Shown here piece after piece: positions 35,971 through 48,068 of a stretch of 64,000 nucleotides of DNA. The stretch's first letter is position 1. Every line of letters begins with the position of its first letter. The notes under the pieces were generated by a model that worked only from the letters and a program-made list of their open reading frames with translations, was not told where the DNA came from and made no database searches. This DNA comes from Thalassia testudinum (taxonomy: Eukaryota > Streptophyta > Magnoliopsida > Alismatales > Hydrocharitaceae). A program made the position numbers and the translations under genes. The stretch lies in contig JAZHRO010000013.1 of NCBI GenBank assembly GCA_037157565.1, positions 73,959,501 through 74,023,500 of the forward strand, given 5' to 3'.

Positions 35971-37855
35971 TACTTTATTGTATAGTCTAGTCAAAACAAA
36001 AAAGGTGTTTGGAACTTTCTTAATAAAATAATATTCTAACGGAAACGTATGGATTCCCTTAATAATAGGAACGTGTGGCCAGTTAAAAGTAATTGTATTT
36101 GTTCAAAATTAAATTAAAAGCACTTCTTTAACAATTTGAGAAGGTAGTAAAAAGGATAGCAAGAGACATAAGTAGACTACAATTTAAAATATCCAGTACC
36201 TGAAAAATTCTAACATTTTTCTTTAGTTCTTCGATAAGTTTTAATGTTGGTCTTTCTTGCAACTCTTTTCTCGTAACCTGAAGGGTAGTATCCTAGAAAT
36301 TAATGTAAACAAATAATTAGAAAATTCAATCAAAAGGAAAAACAACCGAAGAAAAAAGCATAGTTGCATTACCTTATCAACCAAGTGGTGCTTGAGAATA
36401 CTTTTATTCAAATAAAGGCATCAACTAAGTGGAGTTGTACAATATTCAAATGAATGGATCTTAGGTATGGATCTACTTATCTCTGAGCTCTAGAAGACAT
36501 TTCATCATGACTTTAAAGGTCTTTTAAAAATTAAATTGATTTTAACTTGCTTCGTTATAATGACTTCCAAGGTCTTCTTTATGGATTTATAATGAATTCA
36601 ATGAAAGAAAACAAATCACTAAAACATTAAGGATTTTCATTAGAAGTTGATGTTTTTAAGTCACTCTTTGCTAGCCCAAGCTTTCAAATGGATTGATGAT
36701 ATTTTGATGACCTTGAATAAGTAAATCAATGAATAATGCAAAATCTAATCTTTTAAAAATAATTTTAAAGGATTGATGCTAAAATTACCTGTGGAAAAGC
36801 ATGAGTGATAAGTGTATCACATTGGATTCTTCCTCCTTGATTATGTTAACCAACTTACAAGTAAAAATTATATTATTATACCTAATACATGTACTAAAAA
36901 TATTTGGTTGCCAAAAAAAATAAAGCTTACTTAAAAATTAAAAGCAAACCAATGGTGAGAGAAAGTAAGAACCCCCACTCACCAACCAATCTCTCAAATT
37001 AAGTAGCACTAATACATGGATCCTTCTCAATTTTCACCTTCAACTTCTCTGGTCTTGCTTAAGAGTTTCACACTTCTTCAAAATGTTCCTCCAAGACTTC
37101 CATCTTGCATGGAGATGTTCAAGTACCCACTTCTTTGCATTTGAATTACCATCCAATTTAAAATTCTCCTAAATCATTATGATCATACTTGTTAATGATA
37201 CAATATGGATTTACCTTAAAAGCACTCACACCATCTAAGTCAAACCAATAAATAAGATGAAAGAATCAGAAAAAGTAACCAACTCACTCAAAGCATCTTC
37301 TTAAACCAACCACTCAATTTTGGAACAAAGGTACTGCATTTGAAATAATATATATAGTTTGAAATAATTTTGAAATGAAGCTGCTATAAATGACAACCAC
37401 TCATTTGAAATAATTTTCATGTAACATCATACATGTTAGATGAAATAGACATGTAATTATCCTAAAATATATATGAAATAGACATGTAATTAACCTAAAA
37501 TAGACATGTATACATTTCACCTTAAACCTGAAAGAGAACATGACTTGCATACATTTATTGAAGAATCTAGAACATGAAACTACATGGAAACCAATTTCTA
37601 GAAAAGCCAACTAAAATATTAGATATATTTTAAGTAGAACTGCACTGAATGGATGAACTTGGATCAGAAAAATCAACTGCGCTTAATGGGTTTAGGTAGA
37701 ACTTGGATCAATTTTAAGTTACTTCAGAAATATAAGGTATCTGCTTTACTTCTATAAAAGTCATCATTCTATTAAGTAAACCAAGAAACATGCTAAAGGG
37801 TTTTTTCAATATCAAATATGCCTTCATGCATTTGATAAACATGATAGTCAAGAGA

Positions 37856-38574
37856 CTAGATGATGTTAGCTTTGACCCCTTTGATTCTCAAGTGTGTGGA
37901 GAGGAGAGAAGGGAACCACTTTTTCCAAGGGGCATCCCCTTGCTGGTCAAGCTAAGATAAGAAGCAGCTATCCAACAAGTATAAAATATTTACGTACAGG
38001 AGTTGATATTGTACTGGGACATATCGAAAATTTGCAATTGGAATGAAAGCCCAATGGCAAGCCCTACAATGAGTCCAAGAAGAAAGTCCCCTGTTGACAT
38101 CTTTTACCTAAGCTACAAACTTTCCGAAGCGAAACCAATATATGTTAAATAGATTATGTGATCTAAAGGACCAAATATAAGCCCATCTGCAACAACTTTG
38201 GTGGTAACAAATTTCATTGATTTTGGGCGTAGTTGCAATTGCAGCCTAATGTAGCGATCCAAGTACTCATACCAATGATAATCGACAGGCCCAACAAAGG
38301 CAACTCTAAACATTCTTGCAGTAGCCACTCTTCTCCAGTCAATATTAAGGTCTTTATCCTTCTCCTTGAAGGAGTGGTGCGAGTGTTGTTGGTTTTTTAT
38401 CATGGAGTGGGTGATCTCCTCGGCGGCGACATCGTTAAGGTCCCAAAGGATGCTAGAGCTGATGATATAGGTCTTAACAGGGTGGCTCACAAGGCACCTT
38501 TGGTACCATCTCCATGCCTGAAGCATCACCATCCTCCCTCCACCTCCGCCCTCCAGAGATCGATCAAGCATCAC
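37856..38574 (-). pseudogene. Mpv17/PMP22-family protein, broken intron-free copy
   Basis: The minus strand encodes the full family order. First AWRWYQRCLVSHPVKTYIIS and DVAAEEITH, then NIDWRRVATARMF and GFVGPV-like FVGPVDYHWYEYLDR. Next come KFVTTKVVADGLIFGPLDH and TYIGFAS, and finally NFRYVPVQYQLLYVN, LDSCFLS and APWKKWFPS. The family are four-helix inner-membrane proteins of mitochondria, peroxisomes or plastids. The first 150 codons are open. After TYIGFAS there are at least three single-base frameshifts and two TAG stops. All domains lie in one continuous block with no intron, suggesting a processed or transposon-captured copy. No clear poly(A) tail or flanking repeat was found. Confidence 0.75.
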
Positions 38575-39239
38575 CGATCTTCCTAAGGCTTGTTTTTAAT
38601 ATTCTCTTCAACCTTAGCAAGTTCATGGCCTTGCTCATGAGTTTGGATGTTTCAAACATTATTGGACACATAGGAAATAGACCTAAATGCTCCAAATTTG
38701 TGGATGTTGCTATCAAGCAAACTTTCTCTATAAGCAATCTCCAGCAAAAAAAGAGGGAGGCTTTAGGGTGGATATTCACGCTCCAAATTCGCCTTACCCT
38801 ATTCCTTACCCTCCTCGTTGGATGTGCCACACACAAAATGCTCACCCTTGTCCTTGGCCGTGCCACATAGGAAGAAGGCCGCAAGAAGAGGGAGTGGGGG
38901 TTCCTTGTCATTCAAGGCACTGTCCTTCTTGGTCGTGCCGCAGACGCAACGTCGTTGTCGTAGCCAACCGTTAGCGCTAACGAAGAGAAAGTAGACACGA
39001 TAAAGAGACGGAACTATTTTTCGTAGAAGAGGGAACATTAGCGTAGGTTTTTGTCGGGCGAGAATGTGCGCGCAAAGGAAACAAAGAGATACCTCGCCCA
39101 AAAATGATTTCATGTTAAAAATATGTACTTGTGACAGAATTTGGGAGACAGCATATCAGTCCCCATAAGTTGATTTTTTTTTTGAGGGGCCATTAATTTG
39201 TCACCCACCTCCTTTTCAGTTCCTAAAAATAATCCATCC

Positions 39240-40973
39240 TCAAAATGTGGTTACTATAAGTATATTTTGTTGTAGTGTCGCCGGCCAAAGGCAGTTGCAA
39301 TAGATGTTCCATAAGTGGGTTAGAGCATAAGGCATTGTCACCCATTCAATGCTGGACGTAAGAAGCTCCAACAGTTTATTCTTCGTTAGGAGGTTAACAT
39401 GTTGGAGGGCATCTGACCAAACCTCCAAGGACCTGCTCCCATAGCCCCCACACTAGCATTAAGGTTTTTGGCCGCCTTGGAAGGGTCCACCTCAATATCA
39501 AAATAACGTACTACATCATGCTCTTGCTCCTCCTAGACGGAGCTGTTTGACACACACCCCCTCAAGTAACAGACAAGAGAACATGCTCGAAGCACCCCAC
39601 TTGGGGAGTTCCAATCCCTCGAAGATAGAGGGGTAGACAGCCAAGCTTGCTGGCCCCGGCAAGGAGGCACCTGATGCTTGGCTGCCCCAAGCAAAATGGG
39701 GACAACCTTGGCAACAAAGGAGGCCAATCATAGTCGTTGCCCACGTTTCCCCTTCCCCCCCGATCCTTGATGTTGGCATCCCATGGGGCAAGCCACCACA
39801 TGCCCCGTCGTTTCCTTCCGAGGGGCCCATCACCACACTAAGGGGAAGCAAGTCATCGCCTGCTCTCCCCCCTGCTTCAGGAGGGCGAGGAGTAGTCAAT
39901 TGCTCCAACAAGATGATCGCCACCTCGGGTGACCTCCCACCACCCAATCAACCCTCAGTATCAGGTGATTCCTTGGAAGGAGCTAGCAACGAAAACCCCC
40001 CAAAAGCAACCGGCTCAGACGGAGATTGCTCAAGCTGTGATTGCGAGGGAGAGGACAAGGGTGCTTTGCCTAAGGTTGTCAACACCTATTTTGACGTAGG
40101 GGGTGGGCATGGAGACCCCCTCCGTCGAGGGCACTTTGCCTAAGTACTACTACTCACTTGCCTCTTCGATGGGTGTTCTTGCCCGCTAGAAGAAGAGTCG
40201 GCACCCTTCTTCTTTCCCTTAGAGGTGAAGGTGAGGAAGGCTACACACAAAAGGAAAAGTCATATTAGCACCATGCAAAAGAAGAGTGTAAGGCCGTAGC
40301 CACTTACTTCCATACAGGTAGTTATCTCTGGACCAAGAAAGAACCTTCCAAACATCTCCTCCCATGAGCTCCTAGTGGGCGAGAGTGTTGAATCCCTCCA
40401 CCATGTCAAGCTCAATCACTAGCTCTAGACTTAGGTTTGACCAAGCATCTTATTCAAGAACACTTTGCCACCAATTGGGGACTCGAATTAGTTCCCCATT
40501 ATTTACAACAAAAAAGTGTTGATTAAGGCCTTTAAGGCTATCCAACAATTCTATAAGATGGAAGCCTTGCTTATGGGGAAGAAAAGTATAAGTCTTGCTT
40601 GGGGGATGCCCCTTTTTAACCTTTGGGGAAAAACCTCATAAAGGTGTTAAAAAAAGTCACTAGAGCATAATGCCACAACATGAAAATAAATCACAACAAC
40701 ATTCAACATGGGTCAACGGTTGAGCCACAATTGAGATGGTGTAAGGTTGTAGTGGCAAAGGAAGGAGACAACGAAGGGGTTAAGAGGGAGGCAAAGGCCA
40801 ATCCCAATAGCATATTTACAAATAACAAAATTGGCGAACCCTTCGGGTCAACACAACCTTAATCGATTGCCCACAATGGTAAAGCCAACCTCGCTCAACC
40901 GATGTTTCCTAAGGAAGTGACGTAAGCCCTCTTTGCAACAAATTGAAGAGGAAAATGAGTAAAGAGTGAGGGT
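39240..40973 (-). other. Region with weak minus-strand coding remnants, TE-like
   Basis: GC-rich blocks (39500-40140) hold stop-broken frames on both strands without a recognisable domain. The solo LTR at 40974 is inserted into this region. It may be the distal internal part of a minus-strand LTR retrotransposon whose LTR-like sequence lies at 44.9-49 kb. This is inference. Confidence 0.25.
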
Positions 40974-41374
40974 TGTTGGTGCTAGAGCACCACGATCATT
41001 TGTTTTGATGATAACAAAACACGTGTTATTTAACATTTGCAATTTGAGTCCTAGATTTCAGCTCAATTGCAAATGTGGACGTGTTTAGACGGAGTTCGAG
41101 CTCGCATCCAGGACGAATTGAAGGAGCTTGACGGAAAACAGAGGAGGTTCGCGTGGAGCGAAAGATTGGAGATGGAAGACAAGAAGAATATGATAGATTC
41201 TTTTTTATCCTTTCATGTATCTCTTGTATTTATTTTCTTGCTCTTTTTGATTCCTTAGAACATTATGTTAAAGAGCCTCAAAGTATCCTAAAAGTAGTCC
41301 TAGGAACAACTGCACAACCCTAGGATACTTAGGTTTTCTGTAGAATACTTAGAAAACCAATATAGGGTTCAAAC

Positions 41375-41930
41375 AGCATTTCCAGACGTCTAATTCCAAA
41401 ATCAGACGTCTCATAAAGAATTTTAAGACGTCTGACTGTTGTTTCAGATGTCCGATAACTGTTAGGCTGGACATAGTTAGTTCTGTCTGATGAAATCAGA
41501 CATCCAGACCTTAGACCAGACGTCTTAGGAGACGTCTGATGTCTTTGCCAGACGTCCAGTTAGTGGACCGTTGGCTGGCTTAGAAGACACTCAAGAATAT
41601 GACCGTTAGAGCCTTATCAGACGTCCATAGGACTTTACAGACGTCTGATAAATGACCGTTTTGCCTCGGCTGACCCAAAATCTCTATTCAGAGATTTTCT
41701 AGCCGTTGCAACGTTTGGAAATCAATTCCCACGGTAAAAGTAGGTTTCCAGACGTCCATACTTAGTGCCAGACGTCCTGTATGTCGTCTGATGGACTTGC
41801 ACAAAAACGCTGTTTAGATCTGATTCAAGTCAGGGAGAAACCCACATAGAATCAGACGTCTGACCTTTGAATCAGACGTCTTAAAGTGGCCTTCCAGACG
41901 TCTGATGCCAGAGTTAGACGTCTGATAACC
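41375..41930 (+). repeat. Cluster of about 17 CAGACGTCTG-type palindromes in the LTR
   Basis: Within about 560 bp I count about 17 copies of CAGACGTCTG or one- to two-base variants (for example CAGACGTCTT, AAGACGTCTG, CAGACGTCCA). Spacing is irregular, so it is not a tandem repeat. Confidence 0.9.
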
Positions 41931-42035
41931 CTGTCAATTGCAATCATTGTCCTGATTTCGCCCTGATTCTCTTGGACTTTGTTCCCAACGGCTATAGAAC
42001 CTTTCCTAAGCCCTCTAAAGCCTTCCTAAGGCCTC

Positions 42036-42043
42036 TATAAATA
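42036..42043 (+). promoter_or_regulatory. TATA box of the plus-strand solo LTR
   Basis: TATAAATA within CTATAAATAGAGGGG, an almost ideal plant TATA box. It is placed downstream of the AGACGTCT cluster, where U3 would end. Confidence 0.75.
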
Positions 42044-42715
42044 GAGGGGAACCTTTGTAACACAAAGGAATAAGAGACACACTTAGAAAAACAAGACACA
42101 CACCTTGCAATACACTTTCAAACCTTTTGTGTCCAAAGAAAAGACTCTCTTGCTCTCCAAGCTCAAGCTCCATTTTCTTGAGAGCATTCAACCGTTGCGC
42201 ACCCGCTCTCCCGCCGTAGATAACGAGAGCGACGTAGCGCCATCGCGTGGCACACACACTGCGTCATCGTCGACGCACTCCTTGTAAAGGGGAGTTTCCT
42301 ATTTCCTATAGAAGCTAGGTTTAATTTTGTTGGATCTATAGGACTGTTATTTTATTTTATCTTTGTATTTTGATTGGGTATTCGCTTTGCGAATTCCCGT
42401 CTCCTTCGTGGGACAAAATCCTTCTCGTGGAGAGAAGGGGTTGAGGAACGCTACCCTCGTACTTGTAGCGTGGTTGTACTGAGGTTGAATCACCCTCGTT
42501 CAAAGTGATTCGTTTAGTGGATTTCGATCAACTTAGTTGATCGGAAAATCCTAACTCGAGAGGGTTAGGTGGTGGTTTTCACCCGATTTGGGTTTCCACC
42601 TAAAAATACCTGTGTACATTTTGTGATTGCTTAATTTCTTGTGATATTGCTTTATATATTTTATTTCCGCATATTATTACGTCACCCCTCCTGGTAGGGA
42701 CGAACTTTCAAGGGT

Positions 42716-44940
42716 CTCCTCATTTAATCAATCAAATAAAGAGGGTTGCTCACCTCAGTTGATCAATGGCATGGCAAACTCGACAAAGTAACAACACCTA
42801 CGACAAGCCTTCGCCGTGCCAGGAGAACACTCACTAGGAGTCGCAATAGCAGGAGTAAAGGTGAGTAAATGCTTACACTTACCCCTATTTATAAAAGCAA
42901 AGGGGTGGTAGAAGAGCCCCCCACCCTCCCTAAAAAAAAAGCCATCATAGGACATCCCATTAACAATCAATGCAATGGGATAAGAATTGGTGTAGGAGAA
43001 GCAGCCAATGTTTCCCCCAAAACATCTCATCGATGATAAATGCGATGCGACTGTTGCATTTTTCCAGGCTTAGGAGGATGGCACACATGCCTACCCCAGG
43101 GCTCAAGAAACCTGAGTGACGCAACAATGTCCCAAGCTTGATCGCCACATGCGGACGACGGAGGCGATGACTACCCATCATTTGCTCGGCAAACCTAACA
43201 GAACCAAACTGCACAACCCGAGAACTCTCTCCCCTCCTAAACAGGAGGCATAGACCGACCACGCTATTAGGGGTGAATCCCCCCCACCTAAAGCACAAGC
43301 CGAGGGAATATTGAAGTAAACAAACCACCACCAAAACTGAAGGAAATCATTCAGATGACCCCGTGGCATCATTGAAACATGAAGCACATGAAGAATGTGT
43401 GATGGGCATTTAAAAATTTTTCACAAACTTGACTGAATCAATGGCATGAAAATGATCAAGCAAATGAAATATAAACGCCTAAAGTCGAAACCACATCAGA
43501 GGAACATGTAATTTCCTCTTGTTCCGAGATCCAACGAGAAAGAGGGATTACCTTGAGGCAGCGTAAAGCAGCACCTCACGTAGTGGTACCTCATCGAATG
43601 AGTATCAAGAGACCCTTTTGGCTCTTCCTCGACGGGCAAATGAAGACCTTGTGTTGTAAAAGATTGACTCCACCAAAAGATCCACAAACACCTTCGTGAA
43701 TCGAGGTGATAATCGCTTCTAAGAACCACCAACAGATCTCAAAACACAAGTTCTGAAATCTGCTACAGTCGCTACAATAGCAGCCAGCCGATGCCCGGTT
43801 GACTGGTCCCTAAGGGTGGTGGGGGGACAGGATGGCCATAATTGGTGCTATAATGCACGCTTTAGATAGTAAGTGATCAACTCAGCCACCGGTCAACCAA
43901 TATGAGTAGCAATCACTAACCAATAATTTTATTGGTTGGTCAACTTGTACTGCTGAAGGGGGTTGCCGTCTCCTCTTCTTTCAACCATCAATTGATGGTT
44001 ATTTTGGGTGGATTTTTCTCTTCCATCCACAACTTGATTGATTTGAAAATTTTTCCATTAGGGTTTTCCTTTGGGATATATATATATATATTTCCTTTCT
44101 AATCCTAAATCGATGGGATCTATTAGATCTTCATCCAAGGGATGGGAAGTAATCTTGTTTGATTTTTGCATCATTGATCCAAAATAATTTTTAGGAAGTT
44201 TGGATCTAGTATCCAAACTTAAATTAATTGCAATTCAACTCATGAATTTTTTACCTAATCAAATTATGTGCAATTAATTACCAAATTAAATATAACCTAA
44301 CACTTTAGGCTGCATTTAATTTATTCTACAAATAGAAACTTATCTATATCATTATTTGTTTTGTTACTCTAATAATGACCAATAGGTTAGGTGAAATTTT
44401 GCTCTATGCCCCTCAAGTATTCCAAATACTTGCAAATCATTCATACTTGAAGGAAAATATTATCCTAAGGTCTAATCCTGTTAGACAGCTATTATTCCTC
44501 CATTGATAATATTATTCTTGATATCTCCATGTAATATTCGGACAAAAACAAAATTAGAACATTTTCAAAAGGTCTATCTTCTCTTCTTGCCTTGAGTTTG
44601 CTTAGGACTTTGTGACCACATGTGAAATTTGTCGTTCCCAAGATACATGAAGTAAGCTTGTGCCTCCAATCTATTATATACACTTATGCAACAGATTTAT
44701 GTGATCTCTTCAAGAGATCATGTATTTCTTGTCCCTTCCCACATACACTAGTTTTCCAATATCAACAACAAGATGGGTGCATCAACTTATTGGTCAGTTA
44801 AATGCGTGAGTTTGTGAACAGAGACACATATTTGTCTCAAGTCTAAAGATACGCCTTCTCCATGATAGCATTGGAAAAGGACTTCCTCTATCTCCTATTC
44901 ATAAGGTTAACTACTGGTAATGCCTGTTTCATCTTTAAGG
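42716..44940 (-). other. Degenerate minus-strand retroelement coding remnants and AT-rich DNA
   Basis: Minus-strand frames at 43387-42755 contain pieces such as LNDFLQFWWWFVYFNIPSA and PLIAWSVYASCLGGERVLGL. They resemble gag-like plant gypsy proteins with a pattern of aromatic and hydrophobic blocks, but I cannot assign a domain securely. 44000-44940 is AT-rich without visible features other than a short (TA)n at 44076-44090. Confidence 0.25.
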
Positions 44941-44944
44941 TTAT

Positions 44945-46333
44945 TATAGTCGTTGTGGTATATGACAAAACAGTTACCAGTTTAATACAATTTTTTTACT
45001 CGGAATGACAAGTTTCCCGAGGTTGAACTCAGGGAGCAACTATAATTCTAGAAACATAAATTCACAATATAAGGTTTTACAAAAATTAAGAGATAGAGAG
45101 AGAGAGAGCAAAAGTTCTCTTTTTTGTTGGCTTCTTTCTTCCACTTCTCTTTTCTTCTTCTCTTGCAGCTGATTCTTCTCTTTCTTCAATCTGCCTTCTT
45201 TTCTCTTCTTTTTTCTGCGGCGGCTGTGGTGACCCTTTCTCTTTCTCCTTTCTTCCTTTCTGATTTTCTTCTTGCTTTCCTTGTGGTTGCAGAGGCTTTT
45301 GCCTTCTCTTCCTCTCAGCTGCTAAGTCTTCCTTTCTTCTTCCTTCTTTTCTTCTTCTTCTTCTTTGTGTCTTAGTTCTTTCTTCTTCAGCCTGCCTTCT
45401 TTTGCTCTGGCTGCTGCCCTTCCATCGTCTGACTCAGTGCTCAGACGACTTAACTATGCGTTTGCTACAGTGCGGCTCTTCTTCCTTTCTTCAGCTCCTC
45501 TCCTTCCTTTCTTCTTCAGCAGCTGCTCAGTGCTGCTAAGTCTTCAGCCGCTCCTCCTCTCTTCTTCATCCTTCGCCTGCTTCTTCTTTTTCCTTCTTCC
45601 CTGTGCGCACACACAACGATCAATGCAAAACCTACCCCTACCCCTTCCCCGCATCTCTCTCTCTCTCTGAATCTCTCTTTGGGAAAGCTCTCCCAGAGCT
45701 TGGTAATCGGGTTTGGGTTGTGCGCCCGGGACCAGGCCCACCGGCGTGTGGTGGGCGAGGAGTGCTTAGTCGGGTAGTTGAGTTCGGCCTAGACCCGCGG
45801 GGCGTGAGTGCGGGCGAGGGCGGGTGCGAGCGCGTGGCGCGCGGCGTGTGGGTGAGGGACCTGACCCATGTGTATCGAAGGCGAACAACTATATTCACCT
45901 TTTCAATTTAAATGTGGGCGCGGGGCCACACACATACAAGGTGGGACTAAAGTCCCACCTCTAATCTGCGCGCCCACAGGTGAGAAGGCGCTGCCAATTA
46001 GGGCAGCAGCGAGCGTTCGTGACCCCAATTGCAAACCTGGGCGTGCTCGCGGAATCACCCCGTGTTGCCTAGGGCTCACACCTGGGCTGGAGGCGTCCTG
46101 GAGCTGCTTGCAAAGGAGCTTCAGCAGCTCGTCAATGGTGGCGAGGAGGCGGAGACCTGAAATTACAAGGACAGCCGCACGACCACACCAGACAGCGCAG
46201 GGAGCCTCGCCGGAGTGTGGCGAAGGCAGTGCGAGGGTCGGCGAGGCGCAAGAGTGCCTGTGGAGGTGCGCCTAGGGCAGACTGTGTGCGCGGAAATGGG
46301 TGTGTTTAGGGGGTGGTCGGGTGGTGAAGGGAG
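44945..46333 (-). mobile_element. LTR-derived unit with homopyrimidine tract, single diverged copy
   Basis: Homologous to the triplicated units at 50378-53572: the GAGGTTGAACTCAGGGAGC-type motif, then a long C/T-only tract (about 45115-45600), the CTACCCCTTCCCCGCATC block, and the AGGTGGGACT..AGTCCCACCT palindrome at about 45938. Read on the minus strand, the order (palindrome, purine-rich tract, then CCCTGAGTTCAACCTCGGGA near the end) looks like the 3' half of a Tat/Athila-type gypsy LTR. The copia solo LTR at 46334 is inserted into it, and related sequence continues after 48068. Confidence 0.5.
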
Positions 46334-48063
46334 TGAAGGTTCGTCCCTACCAGGAGGGGTGACGTAATAAAATTGCGGAAATAAAAATATAAAAAGCAAT
46401 CTCACAAAAATAGACAATCACAAAATGTACACAAAGATTTTTAGGTGGAAACCCAAACCGGGTGAAAACCACCACCTAACCCTCTCGAGTTAGGATTTTC
46501 CGATCAACCTAGTTGATCAAATCCACTAACCGAATCACTTTGAACGAGGGTGATTCAACCTCAATACAACCACGCTACAAGTACGAGGGTAGCGTTCCTC
46601 AACCCCTTCTCTCCACGAGAAGGATTTTGTCCCACGAAGGAGACGGGAATTCGCAAAGCGAATACCCAACCAAAATACAAAGATAGAATAAACAACAGTC
46701 CTATAGAGCCAACAAAATTAAACCTAGCTTCTATAGGAAATAGGAAACTCCCCTTTGCAAGGAGTGCGTCGATGATGACGCGGTGCGTGTGCCACGCGAC
46801 GGCGCTACGTCGCTCTCGTTATCAACAGCGGGAGAGCGGGCGCGCGAAGGCTTGATGCTCTCAAGAGAATGAAACTAGAGCTTGGAGAGCAAGGGCCTCA
46901 ATTGGACACAAAAGAGTGGAACTAAGTTGCTTAGGTGTGTCTCTTGTTTCTCTTAGTGTGTATCTTGTGTGTTTTTGTTTACAAAGGTTCCCCTCTATTT
47001 ATAGAGGACTTAGGAAGGCTTTGGAAGGCTTGGAAAAGCTTCCATAGCCGTTGGGTGCAAAGCCCAAGAGAATCAGGCCGAAATCAGGACAATGATTACA
47101 CTTCACAGGGTTATCAGACGTCTAACTCTGGCATCAGACGTCTGGAAGGCCACTTTAAGACGTCTGATTCCAAGGTCAGACGTCTGATTCTATGCGGGTT
47201 TCTCCCTGACTTGAATCAGATCTAAACAGGGTTTTTGTACAAGTCCATCAGACGACATAGAGGACGTCTGGCACTAAGTCTGGACGTCTGGAAACCTACT
47301 TTTACCGTGGGAATTGATTTCCAAACGTTGCAACGGCTAGAAAATCTCTGAGAAGAGATTTTGGGTCAGCCGAGGCAAAACGGTCATTTATCAGACGTCT
47401 GTGAAGTCCTATGGACGTCTGATAATGCTCTAACGGTCATATTCTTGAGTGTCTTCTAAGCCAGCCAACGGTCCACTAACTGGACGTCTGGAAAAGTCAT
47501 CAGACGTCTCCTAAGACGTCTGGTATAAGGTCTGGACGTCTGAATTCATCAGACAGAACTAACTATGTCCAGCCTAACAGTTATCAGACGTCTGAAACAA
47601 CAGTCAGACGTCTTAAAATCCTTTTTCAGACGTCTGATTCGTGAATTAGACGTCTGGAAAGTCAGTTTTAACCCTATATTGATTTTCTAAGTGTTCTACA
47701 GAAAACCTACGTATCCTAGGGTTGTGCAGGTGTTCCTAGGACTACTGTTAGGGTTCTTTGAGGCTCTTTAACATAATGTCTAAGGAAAATAAAGAGCAAG
47801 AAAATAAATACAAGAGATACATGAAAGGATAAAAAAGAATCTATCATATTCTTCTTGTCTTCCATCTCCAATCTTTCGCTCCACGCGAACCTCCTCTATT
47901 TTCCGTCAAGCTCCTCCAATCCGTCCTGGATGCGAGCTCGAGTTCCGTCTAAACACGTCTTCATTTGCAATTGACCTGAAATCTAGGACTCAAATTGCAA
48001 ATGTTAAATAACACGTGTTTTGTTATCATCAAAACAAATGATCGTGGTGCTCTAGCACCAACA
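46334..48063 (-). mobile_element. Solo LTR, same family as 40974, opposite orientation (1730 bp, TSD GGGAG)
   Basis: On the minus strand it runs from TGTTGGTGCTAGAGCACC to GACGAACCTTCA. GGGAG flanks both sides (46329-46333 and 48064-48068). It aligns with 40974-42710 over the full length, including the AGACGTCT cluster (47105-47665) and the TATA box. High similarity suggests both copies are fairly young. Confidence 0.92.
46996..47003 (-). promoter_or_regulatory. TATA box of the minus-strand solo LTR
   Basis: CTATTTATAG on the plus strand, CTATAAATAG on the minus strand. It is at the equivalent position to the one at 42036. Confidence 0.75.
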
Positions 48064-48068
48064 GGGAG

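Larger units (their letters stand above)
32425..39276. mobile_element. Possible CACTA-type element carrying an Mpv17-family pseudogene
   Basis: The right boundary ends TTTTGTTGTAGTG, which on the minus strand is CACTACAACAAAA, a classic CACTA terminus. A candidate left end at 32425 reads CACTTGTAGTGACAGCC. Both ends contain the subterminal words GGATGGATTATT followed by TTTAGGAAC (about 32633, and reversed at about 39226). No matching 3 bp target duplication was found (ATA versus TCG), and no transposase frame was recognised. The pairing of these two ends is therefore tentative. Confidence 0.3.
40974..42710 (+). mobile_element. Solo LTR of a copia (Sirevirus-like) family (1737 bp, TSD AGGGT)
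   Basis: It begins TGTTGGTGCTAGAGCACC, itself a short hairpin, and ends GACGAACTTTCA. AGGGT flanks both sides (40969-40973 and 42711-42715). The early TTTTGATGATAACAAAA stretch is a feature I associate with Sirevirus-type copia LTRs. About 17 AGACGTCT-type words lie at 41375-41930. A CTATAAATAG TATA box lies at about 42035. It is closely similar to the oppositely oriented copy at 46334-48063. No internal domain is present. Confidence 0.92.

Noticed and set aside
38233..38974. Plus-strand open frames of about 95-118 codons
   Set aside because: They are antisense to the Mpv17-family pseudogene and its upstream region and have no domain of their own.
45365..45670. Serine/phenylalanine-rich open frames near 45.1-45.7 kb
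   Set aside because: These are composition artefacts of the pyrimidine-rich tract in the LTR-derived unit.
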